From Microbacterium suaedae (GTDB lineage: Bacteria > Actinomycetota > Actinomycetes > Actinomycetales > Microbacteriaceae): a stretch of DNA of 64,000 nt. The stretch covers positions 806,001-870,000 of the forward strand of contig NZ_PNFD01000001.1 in assembly GCF_003254645.1 (NCBI RefSeq), in the 5' to 3' direction. How positions within the stretch are numbered: the first letter of the stretch is position 1; the number at the start of each line of letters is the position of its first letter. Positions 26,982 through 36,090 of the stretch are shown piece by piece. A model generated the notes under the pieces. The model did no database searches. It was not told the DNA's origin and saw nothing but the letters and a program-made list of their open reading frames with translations. The position numbers and the translations under genes are program-made.

Positions 26982-27353
26982 TTACTTTCCCTTGGGGTCG
27001 GGGATGTCCTCGCCCGACCCCTTGGCGACGCGCACACGCACGGTCTTCTTGACGCCGTCCTTGACCTGCTCCTCCACGCGGTATCCCACGCGGGTCGGCT
27101 TCTTGGTCTTGGGGTCGACGATCGCGACGTTCGACGTGTGGATCGGGGCCTCGTAGGTCTCGATTCCACCCGTCTTCGTGCCGCGCTGCGTCTGACCGAC
27201 GCGGTTGTGCTTGGTGATGTAGTTGACGCCCTCGACGACCACGCGGTTGCCGATGACCTCGAGCACCTTGCCCTGCTTGCCGCGGTCTCCGCCGCGCTCC
27301 TGGGTGGCGCCCGTGATCACCTGGACGAGGTCGCCCTTCTTGATCTTGGCCAT
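26982..27353 (-). CDS. rplX: 50S ribosomal protein L24
   Basis: A 123-residue assembly-initiator protein with a KOW motif ([24 protein letters not shown]). It is a little longer than the usual 105 residues owing to its C-terminal part. Gap to rplN is 3 bp. Confidence 0.97.
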   Translation of the reverse strand: MAKIKKGDLVQVITGATQERGGDRGKQGKVLEVIGNRVVVEGVNYITKHNRVGQTQRGTKTGGIETYEAPIHTSNVAIVDPKTKKPTRVGYRVEEQVKDGVKKTVRVRVAKGSGEDIPDPKGK

Positions 27354-27356
27354 GGG

Positions 27357-27725
27357 TTACAGCACCTCCGGGGCGAGCGAGACGATCTTCATGAACCGAC
27401 GGTCGCGGAGCTCGCGGCCAACCGGTCCGAAGATGCGGGTGCCACGGGGCTCCCCATCGTTCTTCAGGATCACAGCCGCGTTCTCGTCGAACTTGATGTA
27501 CGAGCCGTCGTCGCGGCGCGTCTGCTTCACGGTGCGGACGACGACCGCCTTGACGACGTCGCCCTTCTTGACGTTGCCGCCGGGGATCGCGTCCTTGACC
27601 GTCGCGACGATGGTGTCACCCACGCCCGCGTAACGGCGGCTGGATCCACCGAGAACGCGAATCGTGAGCAGCTCCTTCGCGCCGGAGTTGTCGGCGACCT
27701 TGAGGCGGGATTCGTTCTGAATCAC
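27357..27725 (-). CDS. rplN: 50S ribosomal protein L14
   Basis: A 122-residue protein of normal length. It starts [20 protein letters not shown] and ends with [12 protein letters not shown]. It contacts the 30S subunit. Confidence 0.98.
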   Translation of the reverse strand: MIQNESRLKVADNSGAKELLTIRVLGGSSRRYAGVGDTIVATVKDAIPGGNVKKGDVVKAVVVRTVKQTRRDDGSYIKFDENAAVILKNDGEPRGTRIFGPVGRELRDRRFMKIVSLAPEVL

Positions 27726-27754
27726 TGGTTACTCCTTCAAGCGAGCCCGAGGGC

Positions 27755-28039
27755 TTACTTGGCCCTCTCGACGATCTCGACCAGGCGCCAGCGCTTGGTG
27801 GCGCTGGTCGGACGGGTCTCGTTGATCACGACGAGGTCGCCGATGCCGGCGGTGTTCTGCTCGTCGTGGGCCTTCAGCTTCTTCGTGCGGCGAAGAACCT
27901 TGCCGTAGAGGGGGTGCTTCATGCGGTCCTCGACCTCGACGACGATGGTCTTGTCCATCTTGTCGCTCACGACGTAGCCGCGAACGGACTTGCGGTAACC
28001 GCGCTCGACGGCCGCCTCCGTCTTGTTCTCGCTGGCCAT
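27755..28039 (-). CDS. rpsQ: 30S ribosomal protein S17
   Basis: A 94-residue 16S-rRNA-binding protein. [20 protein letters not shown] is the conserved core. The ATG at 28039 overlaps the rpmC stop (ATGA). A GTG one codon upstream is the alternative start. Confidence 0.97.
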   Translation of the reverse strand: MASENKTEAAVERGYRKSVRGYVVSDKMDKTIVVEVEDRMKHPLYGKVLRRTKKLKAHDEQNTAGIGDLVVINETRPTSATKRWRLVEIVERAK

Positions 28040-28344
28040 CACTCAGCCTCTCCCTCGGCGACAGCAGGCTCTTCGGCCTTCTTCGCCTTGCTCTTCTTGG
28101 CCTTCTTCTCGACAGGGGCCGGCGTCGCACGGATCCCGAGCTCGCGCTCGCGGATGACCGTGTAGAGGCGCGCGATGTCGCGCTTCACGGCGCGGATGCG
28201 ACCGTGGCTCTCCAGCTGGCCGGTGGCCGACTGGAAGCGCAGGTTGAACAGCTCTTCCTTGGCCTTGCGCAGCTCCTCGACGAGGCGCTGGTCTTCGAAC
28301 GTGTCGAGCTCGGTGGTGGCGAGCTCCTTGGTGCCGATCGCCAT
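28039..28344 (-). CDS. rpmC: 50S ribosomal protein L29
   Basis: A 101-residue protein at the tunnel exit. The conserved part is [20 protein letters not shown] and [18 protein letters not shown] 30-residue Lys/Ala/Glu tail ([19 protein letters not shown]) makes it longer than the usual 65-80. The start overlaps the rplP stop by one base (TAATG). Confidence 0.97.
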   Translation of the reverse strand: MAIGTKELATTELDTFEDQRLVEELRKAKEELFNLRFQSATGQLESHGRIRAVKRDIARLYTVIRERELGIRATPAPVEKKAKKSKAKKAEEPAVAEGEAE

Positions 28345-28763
28345 TACGCGTCGCCCTCCTCGCGCTTGATGATGCGTGCCTTGAGAGGCAGCTTGTGCAT
28401 TGCTCGGGTGAGCGCGCCCTTGGCGAGCTCTTCGCTCACGCCCGCGACCTCGAAGAGGACGCGACCCGGCTTGACGTTGGCAACCCACCACTCCGGCGAG
28501 CCCTTACCCGAACCCATGCGGACTTCGGCGGGCTTCTTCGTGAGCGGACGGTCGGGGTAGACGTTGATCCACACCTTGCCGCCGCGCTTGATGTGACGCG
28601 TCATGGCGATACGAGCTGCCTCGATCTGACGGTTCGTCACGTACGCGGGGCTGAGGGCCTGGATCCCGTACTCGCCGAACGACACCTTGGTGCCGCCCGT
28701 CGCCTGACCCGAACGCTTCGGGTGGTGCTGCTTGCGGAACTTGACCTTGCGAGGGATAAGCAT
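28344..28763 (-). CDS. rplP: 50S ribosomal protein L16
   Basis: A 139-residue protein near the A site. [19 protein letters not shown] and [18 protein letters not shown] are diagnostic. It overlaps rpsC by one base. Confidence 0.98.
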   Translation of the reverse strand: MLIPRKVKFRKQHHPKRSGQATGGTKVSFGEYGIQALSPAYVTNRQIEAARIAMTRHIKRGGKVWINVYPDRPLTKKPAEVRMGSGKGSPEWWVANVKPGRVLFEVAGVSEELAKGALTRAMHKLPLKARIIKREEGDA

Positions 28764-29518
28764 TACGCCGACGCTCCTTCCGGGGCCTTCTTCGCGGCGT
28801 CGTCTCCACGACGCGGACCGCGACGGCCACCACGGTCGCGAGCGGGCTTCTTCGAAGCCTCTTCGCGAGCGAGTTCCTTGTTCGTGAGGTCACCCTTGTA
28901 GACCCAGACCTTCACGCCGATGCGGCCGAAGGTGGTCTTCGCCTCGTAGAAGCCGTAGTCGATGTTCGCGCGCAGCGTGTGCAGCGGCACACGACCCTCG
29001 CGGTAGAACTCGGTGCGGCTCATCTCGGCGCCGCCAAGGCGGCCGGAGACCTGGATGCGGACGCCCTTGGCGCCGGCGCGCATGGCGCCCTGCAGACCCT
29101 TGCGCATCGCGCGACGGAATGCCACGCGGGCAGCGAGCTGCTCCGCGACACCCTGCGCGACGAGCTGAGCATCGGCCTCGGGGTTCTTGACCTCGAGGAT
29201 GTTCAGCTGGATCTGCTTGCTCGTGAGCTTCTCGAGCTCGCTGCGGATGCGCTCGGCCTCCGCACCACGACGCCCGATGACAATGCCCGGGCGGGCGGTG
29301 TGGATGTCGACGCGAACGCGGTCACGCGTGCGCTCGAGGTCGATGCGGCTGACACCGGCCCGGTCGAGGTTCTTCTGCAGAAGCTCGCGGATCCGGATGT
29401 CCTCCGCGACGTAGTCGGCGTACCGCTGGCCCGGCTTCGTCGAGTCGGCGAACCAACGGGACGTGTGGTCCGTCGTGATGCCGAGGCGGAAGCCGTAAGG
29501 GTTGATCTTCTGTCCCAT
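28763..29518 (-). CDS. rpsC: 30S ribosomal protein S3
   Basis: A 251-residue mRNA-entry-site protein. It starts [20 protein letters not shown] and has the KH motif [14 protein letters not shown] basic, low-complexity C-terminus ([18 protein letters not shown]) extends it by about 20 residues over E. coli. One-base overlap with rplV. Confidence 0.98.
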   Translation of the reverse strand: MGQKINPYGFRLGITTDHTSRWFADSTKPGQRYADYVAEDIRIRELLQKNLDRAGVSRIDLERTRDRVRVDIHTARPGIVIGRRGAEAERIRSELEKLTSKQIQLNILEVKNPEADAQLVAQGVAEQLAARVAFRRAMRKGLQGAMRAGAKGVRIQVSGRLGGAEMSRTEFYREGRVPLHTLRANIDYGFYEAKTTFGRIGVKVWVYKGDLTNKELAREEASKKPARDRGGRRGPRRGDDAAKKAPEGASA

Positions 29519-29913
29519 TACTTGCTCGCCTTCTTCTTGCTGCCCACGGCCGCCTCGGCGACCTCGGGCGTCGAGAGCACGACCGTGATGTGGCTCGTGC
29601 GCTTCTTGATCTGGTCGGCGCGACCCTGGGCGCGGGGACGGAACCGCTTCAGCGTGATCCCCTCGTCCACGAAGGCGTTCTTGACGAAGAGGTCGTCTTC
29701 GTTCAGGAACTCACCCGAGGCGTCTGCCTTGACCTGCGCGTTGGCCTTCGCCGACTCGACGAGCTTGTAGATGGGCTCAGAAGCACCCTGCGCGGCGAAC
29801 TTCAGGATCGCGAGGGCCTCGTCGGCCTGCTTTCCCTTGATGAGCGCGACGACACGACGAGCCTTCTGAGGGGTCACGCGGATGTGTCGCACGCGTGCGA
29901 TGGACTCCACCAT
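29518..29913 (-). CDS. rplV: 50S ribosomal protein L22
   Basis: A 131-residue protein whose hairpin lines the exit tunnel. I chose ATG 29913 ([20 protein letters not shown]) because AGGAGAG lies 5 nt before it. The frame is open to 29934 but that adds part of the ribosome site. The C-terminus is extended with [12 protein letters not shown]. Confidence 0.97.
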   Translation of the reverse strand: MVESIARVRHIRVTPQKARRVVALIKGKQADEALAILKFAAQGASEPIYKLVESAKANAQVKADASGEFLNEDDLFVKNAFVDEGITLKRFRPRAQGRADQIKKRTSHITVVLSTPEVAEAAVGSKKKASK

Positions 29914-29938
29914 TTCTCTCTCCTCTTGCGTCACCGCG

Positions 29939-30220
29939 TCAGCGGCGACGGCCCTTCTTGTCGTCCTTCTCGTGGCCGCGGAAGGTGCGGGTGGGCGCGA
30001 ACTCGCCCAGCTTGTGGCCGACCATGGACTCCGTCACGAACACGGGGATGTGCTTGCGACCGTCGTGCACGGCGATCGTGTGGCCGAGCATGGCCGGCAC
30101 GATCATCGAACGACGCGACCAGGTCTTGATGACGTTCTTCGTTCCCGCCTCGTTCTGCGAGACAACCTTGCGAAGCAGGTGCTCGTCGACGAAGGGGCCC
30201 TTCTTCAGACTGCGTGGCAT
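29939..30220 (-). CDS. rpsS: 30S ribosomal protein S19
   Basis: A 93-residue head protein. [19 protein letters not shown] and HNGRKHIPV-like [20 protein letters not shown] are diagnostic. It is 25 bp upstream of rplV and 12 bp downstream of rplB. Confidence 0.98.
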   Translation of the reverse strand: MPRSLKKGPFVDEHLLRKVVSQNEAGTKNVIKTWSRRSMIVPAMLGHTIAVHDGRKHIPVFVTESMVGHKLGEFAPTRTFRGHEKDDKKGRRR

Positions 30221-30232
30221 CTTCTTGAACTC

Positions 30233-31072
30233 CTACTTGCGCTTCTTGCCCGCGGAACGGCGACGCACGATGTACTTGTCGCTTTCCTTGTTGGCGTGGC
30301 GGGTGCGGCCTTCCGACTGACCCCAGGGGCTGACGGGGTGACGACCACCGGATGTGCGGCCCTCACCACCACCGTGGGGGTGGTCGATCGGGTTCATGAC
30401 GACACCGCGGACGGTCGGGCGGATACCCTTCCAGCGGTTGCGGCCGGCCTTGCCCCAGTTGATGTTCGACTGCTCGGCGTTGCCGACCTCGCCGATCGTG
30501 GCGCGGCAGCGTGCGTCGACGTTACGGACCTCGCCCGACGGCAGACGGAGCTGCGCGTAGGGTCCGTCCTTCGCGACGAGACGCACCGAGGAGCCGGCCG
30601 AACGCGCGAGCTTCGCACCGCCACCGGGACGCAGCTCCACGTTGTGGATGACCGTACCCGTGGGGATGTTGCGCATCGGCAGGTTGTTGCCCGGCTTGAT
30701 GTCAGCACCGGCGCCCGACTCGACGACGTCGCCCTGCTTCAGCTTCGCCGGAGCGAGGATGTAGCGCTTGGTGCCGTCGGCGAAGTGCAGCAGCGCGATG
30801 CGCGCCGTGCGGTTCGGGTCGTACTCGATGTGAGCGACCTTCGCGTTGATGCCGTCCTTGTCGGAGCGACGGAAGTCGATCACGCGGTACTGGCGCTTGT
30901 GGCCACCACCGATGTGACGCGTCGTGATGCGGCCCTGGTTGTTGCGGCCGCCCGACTTGGTCAGCGGACGAAGCAGCGACTTCTCAGGCGTCGAACGCGT
31001 GATCTCGGCGAAGTCGGCCACCGACGAGCCGCGGCGACCGGGGGTCGTCGGCTTGTAGTTGCGAATACCCAT
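30233..31072 (-). CDS. rplB: 50S ribosomal protein L2
   Basis: A 279-residue protein needed for subunit joining and peptidyl transfer. It contains the conserved [20 protein letters not shown] near the C-terminus and [19 protein letters not shown] near the N-terminus. Length is normal. Confidence 0.99.
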   Translation of the reverse strand: MGIRNYKPTTPGRRGSSVADFAEITRSTPEKSLLRPLTKSGGRNNQGRITTRHIGGGHKRQYRVIDFRRSDKDGINAKVAHIEYDPNRTARIALLHFADGTKRYILAPAKLKQGDVVESGAGADIKPGNNLPMRNIPTGTVIHNVELRPGGGAKLARSAGSSVRLVAKDGPYAQLRLPSGEVRNVDARCRATIGEVGNAEQSNINWGKAGRNRWKGIRPTVRGVVMNPIDHPHGGGEGRTSGGRHPVSPWGQSEGRTRHANKESDKYIVRRRSAGKKRK

Positions 31073-31099
31073 ATTCGTTCCTTGTGTCCTTCCCAGCTA

Positions 31100-31399
31100 T
31101 CAGGCGACAGCCGTGAAGATGTCGATGGTGCCCGACTTGAGCGTCACGATGGCGCGCTTGGTGTCCTTGCGCTTGCCAGTGCCGAAGCGGGTGCGGCGGG
31201 ACTTGCCCTGACGATTCAGGGTGTTCACCGAGGCGACCTTCACGCCGAAGATCTTCTCGATCGCGAGCTTGATCTCGGTCTTGTTCGCGCGGGTGTCCAC
31301 GATGAACGTGTACTTGCCCTCGTCGATCAGGCCGTAGCTCTTCTCCGAGACGACCGGCGCGAAGATGATGTCGCGCGGGTCCTTGTTGATCGCGGTCAT
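31100..31399 (-). CDS. rplW: 50S ribosomal protein L23
   Basis: A 99-residue tunnel-exit protein, the docking site for trigger factor and SRP. It starts [20 protein letters not shown] and contains [15 protein letters not shown]. Start overlaps the rplD stop (ATGA). Confidence 0.97.
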   Translation of the reverse strand: MTAINKDPRDIIFAPVVSEKSYGLIDEGKYTFIVDTRANKTEIKLAIEKIFGVKVASVNTLNRQGKSRRTRFGTGKRKDTKRAIVTLKSGTIDIFTAVA

Positions 31400-32052
31400 G
31401 CCGAGACCTCCTTGGCGCCGGCCTTCATCGCGATGAACGCGTCGATGGCGGCCTGGGTGAAGACGACGTCGTCGCTGCGGACCACGTCGTAGGCGTTGAG
31501 CTGGTCGGCGACGAGCACGTGCACGTTGCCGAGGTTGCGGACGCTGAGGAAGCCGATCTCGTCGTCGCGGTCGAGGACGACGAGCGTCTTCTTCGAAGCC
31601 GTGAACGAGGAGAGGAACGACGCCGCGGCCTTGGTCGACGGCGACTCGGCGCCGAACGACTCGACCACGTGGATGCGCTGTCCGCGGAGACGGTCGCTGA
31701 GCACGCCGGCGAGGGCGGCCGCGATCATCTTCTTGGGGGTGCGCTGCGAGTAGTCGCGCGGCTTCGGGCCGTGCACGGTGCCACCGCCGCGGTGCTCGGG
31801 CTGACGGATCGAGCCCTGACGAGCGCGACCTGTGCCCTTCTGCTTGAACGGCTTGGCGCCCGTGCCCGAGACCTCACCGCGACGCTTCGTCGAGTGCGTG
31901 CCCTGGCGAGCAGCCGCGAGCTGCGCGGTGACGACCTGGTGGATCAGCGGAACGTTCGTCTTGACGTCGAACACCTGGGCCGGAAGGTCGACAGAGCCGA
32001 CCTTCTTGCCGTCCGTGTTCAGGACGTCGAGAGCGAGAGTCGAGTCAGCCAT
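31396..32052 (-). CDS. rplD: 50S ribosomal protein L4
   Basis: A 218-residue protein with a tunnel loop ([20 protein letters not shown]). In E. coli L4 also represses the S10 operon; whether it does here is unknown. It starts 5 bp after the rplC stop. Confidence 0.98.
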   Translation of the reverse strand: MADSTLALDVLNTDGKKVGSVDLPAQVFDVKTNVPLIHQVVTAQLAAARQGTHSTKRRGEVSGTGAKPFKQKGTGRARQGSIRQPEHRGGGTVHGPKPRDYSQRTPKKMIAAALAGVLSDRLRGQRIHVVESFGAESPSTKAAASFLSSFTASKKTLVVLDRDDEIGFLSVRNLGNVHVLVADQLNAYDVVRSDDVVFTQAAIDAFIAMKAGAKEVSA

Positions 32053-32057
32053 CTAAC

Positions 32058-32717
32058 TCAAGCCCCCTTCACTGCGTTGCGGACGTACACGACGCGGCCG
32101 CGCGCACCGGGGACGGCGCCCTTGACGAGCAGCAGGCCCTTCTCGGCGTCGACGGCGTGCACCGTGAGGTTGAGGACGGTCACGCGCTCGCCGCCCATGC
32201 GGCCGGCCATGCGCGTGCCCTTGAAGACGCGGCTCGGGGTCGCCGAGGCGCCGATCGAGCCGGGCTTGCGGTGGTTGCGGTGCGCACCGTGCGATGCGCC
32301 CACGCCCGAGAAGTTGTGACGCTTCATCGTTCCCGCGAAGCCCTTGCCCTTGCTGGTGCCGACGACGTCGACCAGCTGGCCGGCCTCGAACGTGCCGTCG
32401 ACCGTGAGCTCCTGGCCCGCCTCGTAGTCCGCGGCGTCAGCCGTGCGGACCTCGGTGACGTGACGACGGGGCGTCACGCCCGCGGCCTGGAAGTGGCCGG
32501 TGAGGGGCTGGGTGACCTTGCGCGGGTCGACCTCGCCGCCCGCGATCTGAACGGCGTTGTAGCCGTCCTTCTCGGGGGTGCGGACCTGCGTGACGACGTT
32601 CGGCGCGAGCTCGATCACCGTGACGGGGACGAGCTTGCCGTTGTCGTTCCAGACCTGAGTCATGCCGAGCTTCTTGCCGAGCATGCCCTTCGAAATCTTG
32701 TTGTTGATGTCAGCCAC
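32058..32717 (-). CDS. rplC: 50S ribosomal protein L3
   Basis: A 219-residue assembly-initiator protein. [20 protein letters not shown] and [15 protein letters not shown] are diagnostic. Normal length, 8 bp after rpsJ. Confidence 0.98.
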   Translation of the reverse strand: MADINNKISKGMLGKKLGMTQVWNDNGKLVPVTVIELAPNVVTQVRTPEKDGYNAVQIAGGEVDPRKVTQPLTGHFQAAGVTPRRHVTEVRTADAADYEAGQELTVDGTFEAGQLVDVVGTSKGKGFAGTMKRHNFSGVGASHGAHRNHRKPGSIGASATPSRVFKGTRMAGRMGGERVTVLNLTVHAVDAEKGLLLVKGAVPGARGRVVYVRNAVKGA

Positions 32718-32725
32718 GACGCACC

Positions 32726-33034
32726 TCAGAGCTTGATCTCGATGTTGACGTCGGCCGGAAGGTCCAGCCGCATCAGCGAGTCGACCGCCTTGGGGGTCGG
32801 GTCGACGATGTCGATGAGGCGCTTGTGCGTGCGCTTCTCGAAGTGCTCGCGGCTGTCCTTGTACTTGTGGGGCGAACGGATGACCGCCACGACGTTCTTC
32901 TCCGTCGGGAGGGGCACCGGGCCCACGACCTGCGCACCTGCGCGGGTCACGGTGTCGACGATCTTGCGCGCCGACGTGTCGATGACCTCGTGGTCATACG
33001 ACTTCAGGCGAATGCGGATCTTCTGTCCCGCCAT
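32726..33034 (-). CDS. rpsJ: 30S ribosomal protein S10
   Basis: A 102-residue protein that also acts as NusE in antitermination. It starts [19 protein letters not shown] at ATG 33034; a start four codons upstream (33046) is open but not conserved. It is the first gene of the S10 operon. Confidence 0.98.
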   Translation of the reverse strand: MAGQKIRIRLKSYDHEVIDTSARKIVDTVTRAGAQVVGPVPLPTEKNVVAVIRSPHKYKDSREHFEKRTHKRLIDIVDPTPKAVDSLMRLDLPADVNIEIKL

Positions 33035-33454
33035 TTGTCTGCTCACTCTCTTCTCGCGTCATACCTCGATGGGCATTGGACGCACGTACCCTCCGGACAC
33101 CCTTCGGGCCGGCACCGTTCGCCGCTGCGTGACGGACCCACAGGATCCGCTCGGCAGGACGCCGCGCCTTGTTCACATATCAGCCCCACGGCACGCAGGA
33201 CGGGCCCGAGATGTCGTGGAATGTGATTCGTTCCTCTGCCCGCGGCCCAGATCTGGACGCCCATGGCGCCGCCTGTGCACTGCCAGTGCAGTGATCCGAT
33301 GCGCGCACAGCGCAGGCATCGGAATGTGGAACTGGTCTATTCTGCCAGGCGCGCAGGTCGGAAAGCAACCCGGGCGTGTCGCGCTGAGGCTCCCGTGTTT
33401 CCGGGGATCCCGGCGTTCGCGCACGAAGCTCTCAGCAAGCTCACGAGTGACGCG
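33035..33454. other. leader/promoter region of the S10 operon
   Basis: No gene is supported here. The promoter for rpsJ must lie in it, reading on the minus strand, but no box pair stands out. A perfect 7+1+7 palindrome, TGCACTG-C-CAGTGCA, lies at 33276-33290, about 240 bp before rpsJ, and could be a protein-binding site. Confidence 0.45.
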
Positions 33455-33455
33455 A

Positions 33456-33488
33456 AAGGCCCCTCCCGCGAACCGCGGGAAGGGCCTT
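33456..33488 (-). terminator. terminator after small antitoxin-like gene
   Basis: AAGGCCC plus TCCCGCG (33456-33470) pairs with CGCGGGA and GGGCCTT (33474-33488), with one C-A mismatch and a 3-base loop. It begins 13 bp past the stop at 33502. Confidence 0.7.
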
Positions 33489-33501
33489 CGAGATCGTCGA
33501 G

Positions 33502-33708
33502 CTACTCGTTGCCGATCTTGTCGTCCAGGTTCTCCCGGATGTCGCCGGCCTTGTCGCCCAGCCCGACCTTGTCGGCGAGTTCCTCACCCTTGTCGAGAAC
33601 GGAGTCGCTGATCTCCTCCGCCTTCTCGCTGTGCAGGGCGTCGTCGATCTTGTCCTTGTTGTCTTCGTAGGCTTCCTTGCCCTTGTTCACCAGGTCATCG
33701 AATCCCAC
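33502..33708 (-). CDS. small acidic helical protein, MT0933-antitoxin-like
   Basis: A 68-residue, highly charged protein (GFDDLVNKGKEAYEDNKDK, then DKGEELADKVGLGDKAGD). It resembles the MT0933/Rv0909 family called putative antitoxin, with amphipathic helical repeats. The GTG at 33708 has GAGGGGG 6 nt upstream and is a better start than 33723. No toxin-like partner sits next to it, so the antitoxin label is doubtful. A stress-induced CsbD-like helical protein is another option. Confidence 0.6.
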   Translation of the reverse strand: MGFDDLVNKGKEAYEDNKDKIDDALHSEKAEEISDSVLDKGEELADKVGLGDKAGDIRENLDDKIGNE

Positions 33709-33827
33709 CAGAAACCCCCTCATCTCGGATCGGTCTTGCGCGCCCCGCGAGCGCGCACCAACTAGTCTGGCACCGGCCCTGCCGCAGGGGAATAGCCGGT
33801 ATCGACAGCGATCGGATGAGGACGCAC

Positions 33828-34322
33828 GTGACAGAAGGACAGCGCGACGACGACGCGACGAGCGACGTCGTCGGCGGCATGTCCGGCCCGGATGGCCCCC
33901 TGCTGAGGTTCTTCGCGGATCGTCGGATCGCCTTCCTCGTCGTCGGCGGAATCAACACGGGCGTCGGCTTCGTGTGGTTCATCATCTTCTCGACGCTCTT
34001 CGACCATTGGTTTCCCGGTGCCGCCTGGACGGTTTTCGCGATCATCACGTGCGCCCAGATCACGTCGACGATCAGCGCGTTCTTCCTCTATCGCCACGCG
34101 GTGTTCCGCGTACGGGGTCACGTCTGGCTCGACTTCTTCCGCTTCCAGCTCGTCTACCTCACCGCCTTCGTGCTGAACCACGTCGTCGTGCCGCCGCTCG
34201 TGCTCTGGCTCGGCATGGACAAGATCCTCGCCCAGTTCCTGTTCACCTTCGTCTTCGCCGTCATGAGCTGGTTCGGGCACAGCCGCTTCTCGTTCCGGCG
34301 CAGCGGAAAGGAGGACCGATGA
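33828..34322 (+). CDS. GtrA-family membrane protein
   Basis: A 164-residue protein with four membrane helices, starting after about 25 hydrophilic residues. LRFFADRRIAFLVVGGINTG is the typical GtrA opening and SWFGHSRFSFRR the typical end. GtrA proteins are thought to flip undecaprenyl-phosphate-linked sugars made by GtrB-like enzymes. GTG 33828 has GAGGA upstream. Two glycosyltransferase genes follow, each overlapping by ATGA, so this is a three-gene coupled operon. Confidence 0.85.
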   Translation: MTEGQRDDDATSDVVGGMSGPDGPLLRFFADRRIAFLVVGGINTGVGFVWFIIFSTLFDHWFPGAAWTVFAIITCAQITSTISAFFLYRHAVFRVRGHVWLDFFRFQLVYLTAFVLNHVVVPPLVLWLGMDKILAQFLFTFVFAVMSWFGHSRFSFRRSGKEDR

Positions 34323-35152
34323 AACGCGCCCCCGAGCTGTCTGTCGTCGTCCCCGCGTTCCGTCAGTCGGCATTCCTCGCGGACACGATGCGCTCCGTCC
34401 TCGGGCAGACCGATGTCGACGTCGAGCTCATCGTGTCGGACCACGGATCCGATGACGGCACCTATGACGTCGCCGCCGCGTTCGAAGGCGACTCGCGCGT
34501 GCGCCTGATGCGCACCCCGGCGGGTGGCGGCGCGTACGCCAACTGGGCCGCCGTGACGAACGCGGCGCGCGGGGAGTTCCTGAAGCTCCTCCCCGGCGAC
34601 GACACCGTGCTGCCCGGCGCCCTCGCCCGGCAGATCGCGCTCCTGCGATCGCACCCCGACGCCTCACTCGTCGCGGGTCCGCGCCGGATCGTCGACACGT
34701 CCGGCCGGACGATCGCGAAGCGCCGCGGGCTGCAGGGGCTCGACGCGACGCTCTCGGGCGACGAGGCCGTGCGACGAGCGGTCGTCAGCGGCACGAATCC
34801 GTTCGGCGAGCCCGGCGCCGTGACCCTGCGGCGCGAGGCGCTCGTCAGCGCCGGAGGCTGGCAGGGGCGGTGGTCGTATGCGATCGATCTCGCAAGCTAT
34901 TTCGGCGTGCTGCAGCACGGATCCTTCGTCCGCGACGACGAGGTCGCTTCGACCTTCCGCGTCGGCGGCGGTCAGTGGTCCGTCGCCCTCGTCGACGAAC
35001 AGGCCGACGAGATCACGCGCCTCTTCGAGGAGACGGGTCGGACGGTCGACGCCGTCACGCCCGACGATGTCCGGCGCGGCGCACGGCGCGCGCGGCGGCT
35101 CGCCCGCCAGCGGAGGCTCGTCTACCGCGTGCTCGGGGCGGTGAAGCGATGA
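34319..35152 (+). CDS. family 2 glycosyltransferase
   Basis: A 277-residue GT-A enzyme, predicted peripheral membrane or soluble. It has the nucleotide-binding opening LSVVVPAFRQSAFLADTMRS, the motif VSDHGSDDGT, and LLPGDDTVLPGAL with the metal-binding aspartates. It lies between gtrA- and gtrB-like genes and overlaps both by ATGA. Donor and acceptor sugars are unknown. Confidence 0.85.
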   Translation: MKRAPELSVVVPAFRQSAFLADTMRSVLGQTDVDVELIVSDHGSDDGTYDVAAAFEGDSRVRLMRTPAGGGAYANWAAVTNAARGEFLKLLPGDDTVLPGALARQIALLRSHPDASLVAGPRRIVDTSGRTIAKRRGLQGLDATLSGDEAVRRAVVSGTNPFGEPGAVTLRREALVSAGGWQGRWSYAIDLASYFGVLQHGSFVRDDEVASTFRVGGGQWSVALVDEQADEITRLFEETGRTVDAVTPDDVRRGARRARRLARQRRLVYRVLGAVKR

Positions 35153-36090
35153 AGTCCCTCGCCTTCGTCCTGCCCATCTACAACGAGCAGGACAACATCC
35201 CGGTGCTTTATGAGCGTCTCCGCGGCGTCGCGGATGGCCTCGCCGATCGCTTCACGTGCGAGTTCGTGTTCGTCGACGACGGATCCCGTGATCGCTCGCT
35301 GGCGCTGCTGCGCGAGCTCCGCGAGCGCGACGACCGCGTCTCGGTGTATGCGCTCGCCCGCAACAAGGGCCACCAGATCGCCGTCACGGCGGGGATCGAC
35401 GTTGCAGACGCCGACGCCGTGATCGTCATGGACAGCGATCTGCAGGATCCGCCCGAGGTCGCCGTCGATCTCGTCGCAGCGTGGGAGGACGGCGCCGACG
35501 TCGCCTATGCCAAGCGCCGCACGCGCGAGGACGGATTCTTCAAGCGCTCGAGCGCGGGCTTCTTCTATTGGACGCTGTCGAAGCTCGCGCGCATCGAGAT
35601 TCCTCGCGACACGGGCGATTTCCGCCTCATGGATCGTCGGGTGGTCGAAGAGCTCCGCCGCTACCCCGAGCGCAATCGCTTCCTGCGCGGCATGGTCGCC
35701 GAGATCGGCTTCGAGCAGCGCGCCGTCGAGTTCGATCGCTCCGCCCGTCACGCAGGCACGACCGGATACCCGCTCGGGAAAATGCTGAAGCTCGCCGCCG
35801 ACGGCATCCTCGGGTTCAGCTCATTTCCTCTGCGCCTCATCAGCGCCATCGGCATGATCCTCGCCGTCGGCGCCGGCGTCTGGACCGTGTATCTCGCGAT
35901 CTCGCGGCTGGTGAACCCCGAGTCGGTTGTCGAGGGGTGGACGTTCCTCGCCGCGGGCATGTTCCTGCTGGGCGGGATCCAGATGCTCATGCTCGGCGTG
36001 CTCGGCCAGTACATCGGCCGGATCTACGAGGAGGTGCAGGGCCGCCCCCTGTACGCGTTCAAGGTGGCCGACCACGGGCGTCGATCGTAG
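35149..36090 (+). CDS. GtrB/DPM1-like polyprenyl-phosphate glycosyltransferase
   Basis: A 313-residue protein. The N-terminal GT2 domain has AFVLPIYNEQDNIPVLYERL, FVDDGSRDRS, and VIVMDSDLQDPPE. Two C-terminal membrane helices follow (LISAIGMILAVGAGVWTVYL and GWTFLAAGMFLLGGIQMLML), then the family end GQYIGRIYEEVQGRPLY. It probably makes undecaprenyl-phosphate-hexose on the inner face, for the GtrA-like protein to flip. A small hairpin (36094-36108) follows. Its last 270 bp are overlapped antisense by the next gene. Confidence 0.88.
   Translation: MKSLAFVLPIYNEQDNIPVLYERLRGVADGLADRFTCEFVFVDDGSRDRSLALLRELRERDDRVSVYALARNKGHQIAVTAGIDVADADAVIVMDSDLQDPPEVAVDLVAAWEDGADVAYAKRRTREDGFFKRSSAGFFYWTLSKLARIEIPRDTGDFRLMDRRVVEELRRYPERNRFLRGMVAEIGFEQRAVEFDRSARHAGTTGYPLGKMLKLAADGILGFSSFPLRLISAIGMILAVGAGVWTVYLAISRLVNPESVVEGWTFLAAGMFLLGGIQMLMLGVLGQYIGRIYEEVQGRPLYAFKVADHGRRS

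Noticed and set aside
33502..33708. Toxin-antitoxin pair
   Set aside because: Only the small antitoxin-like gene is present; neither neighbour resembles a toxin.
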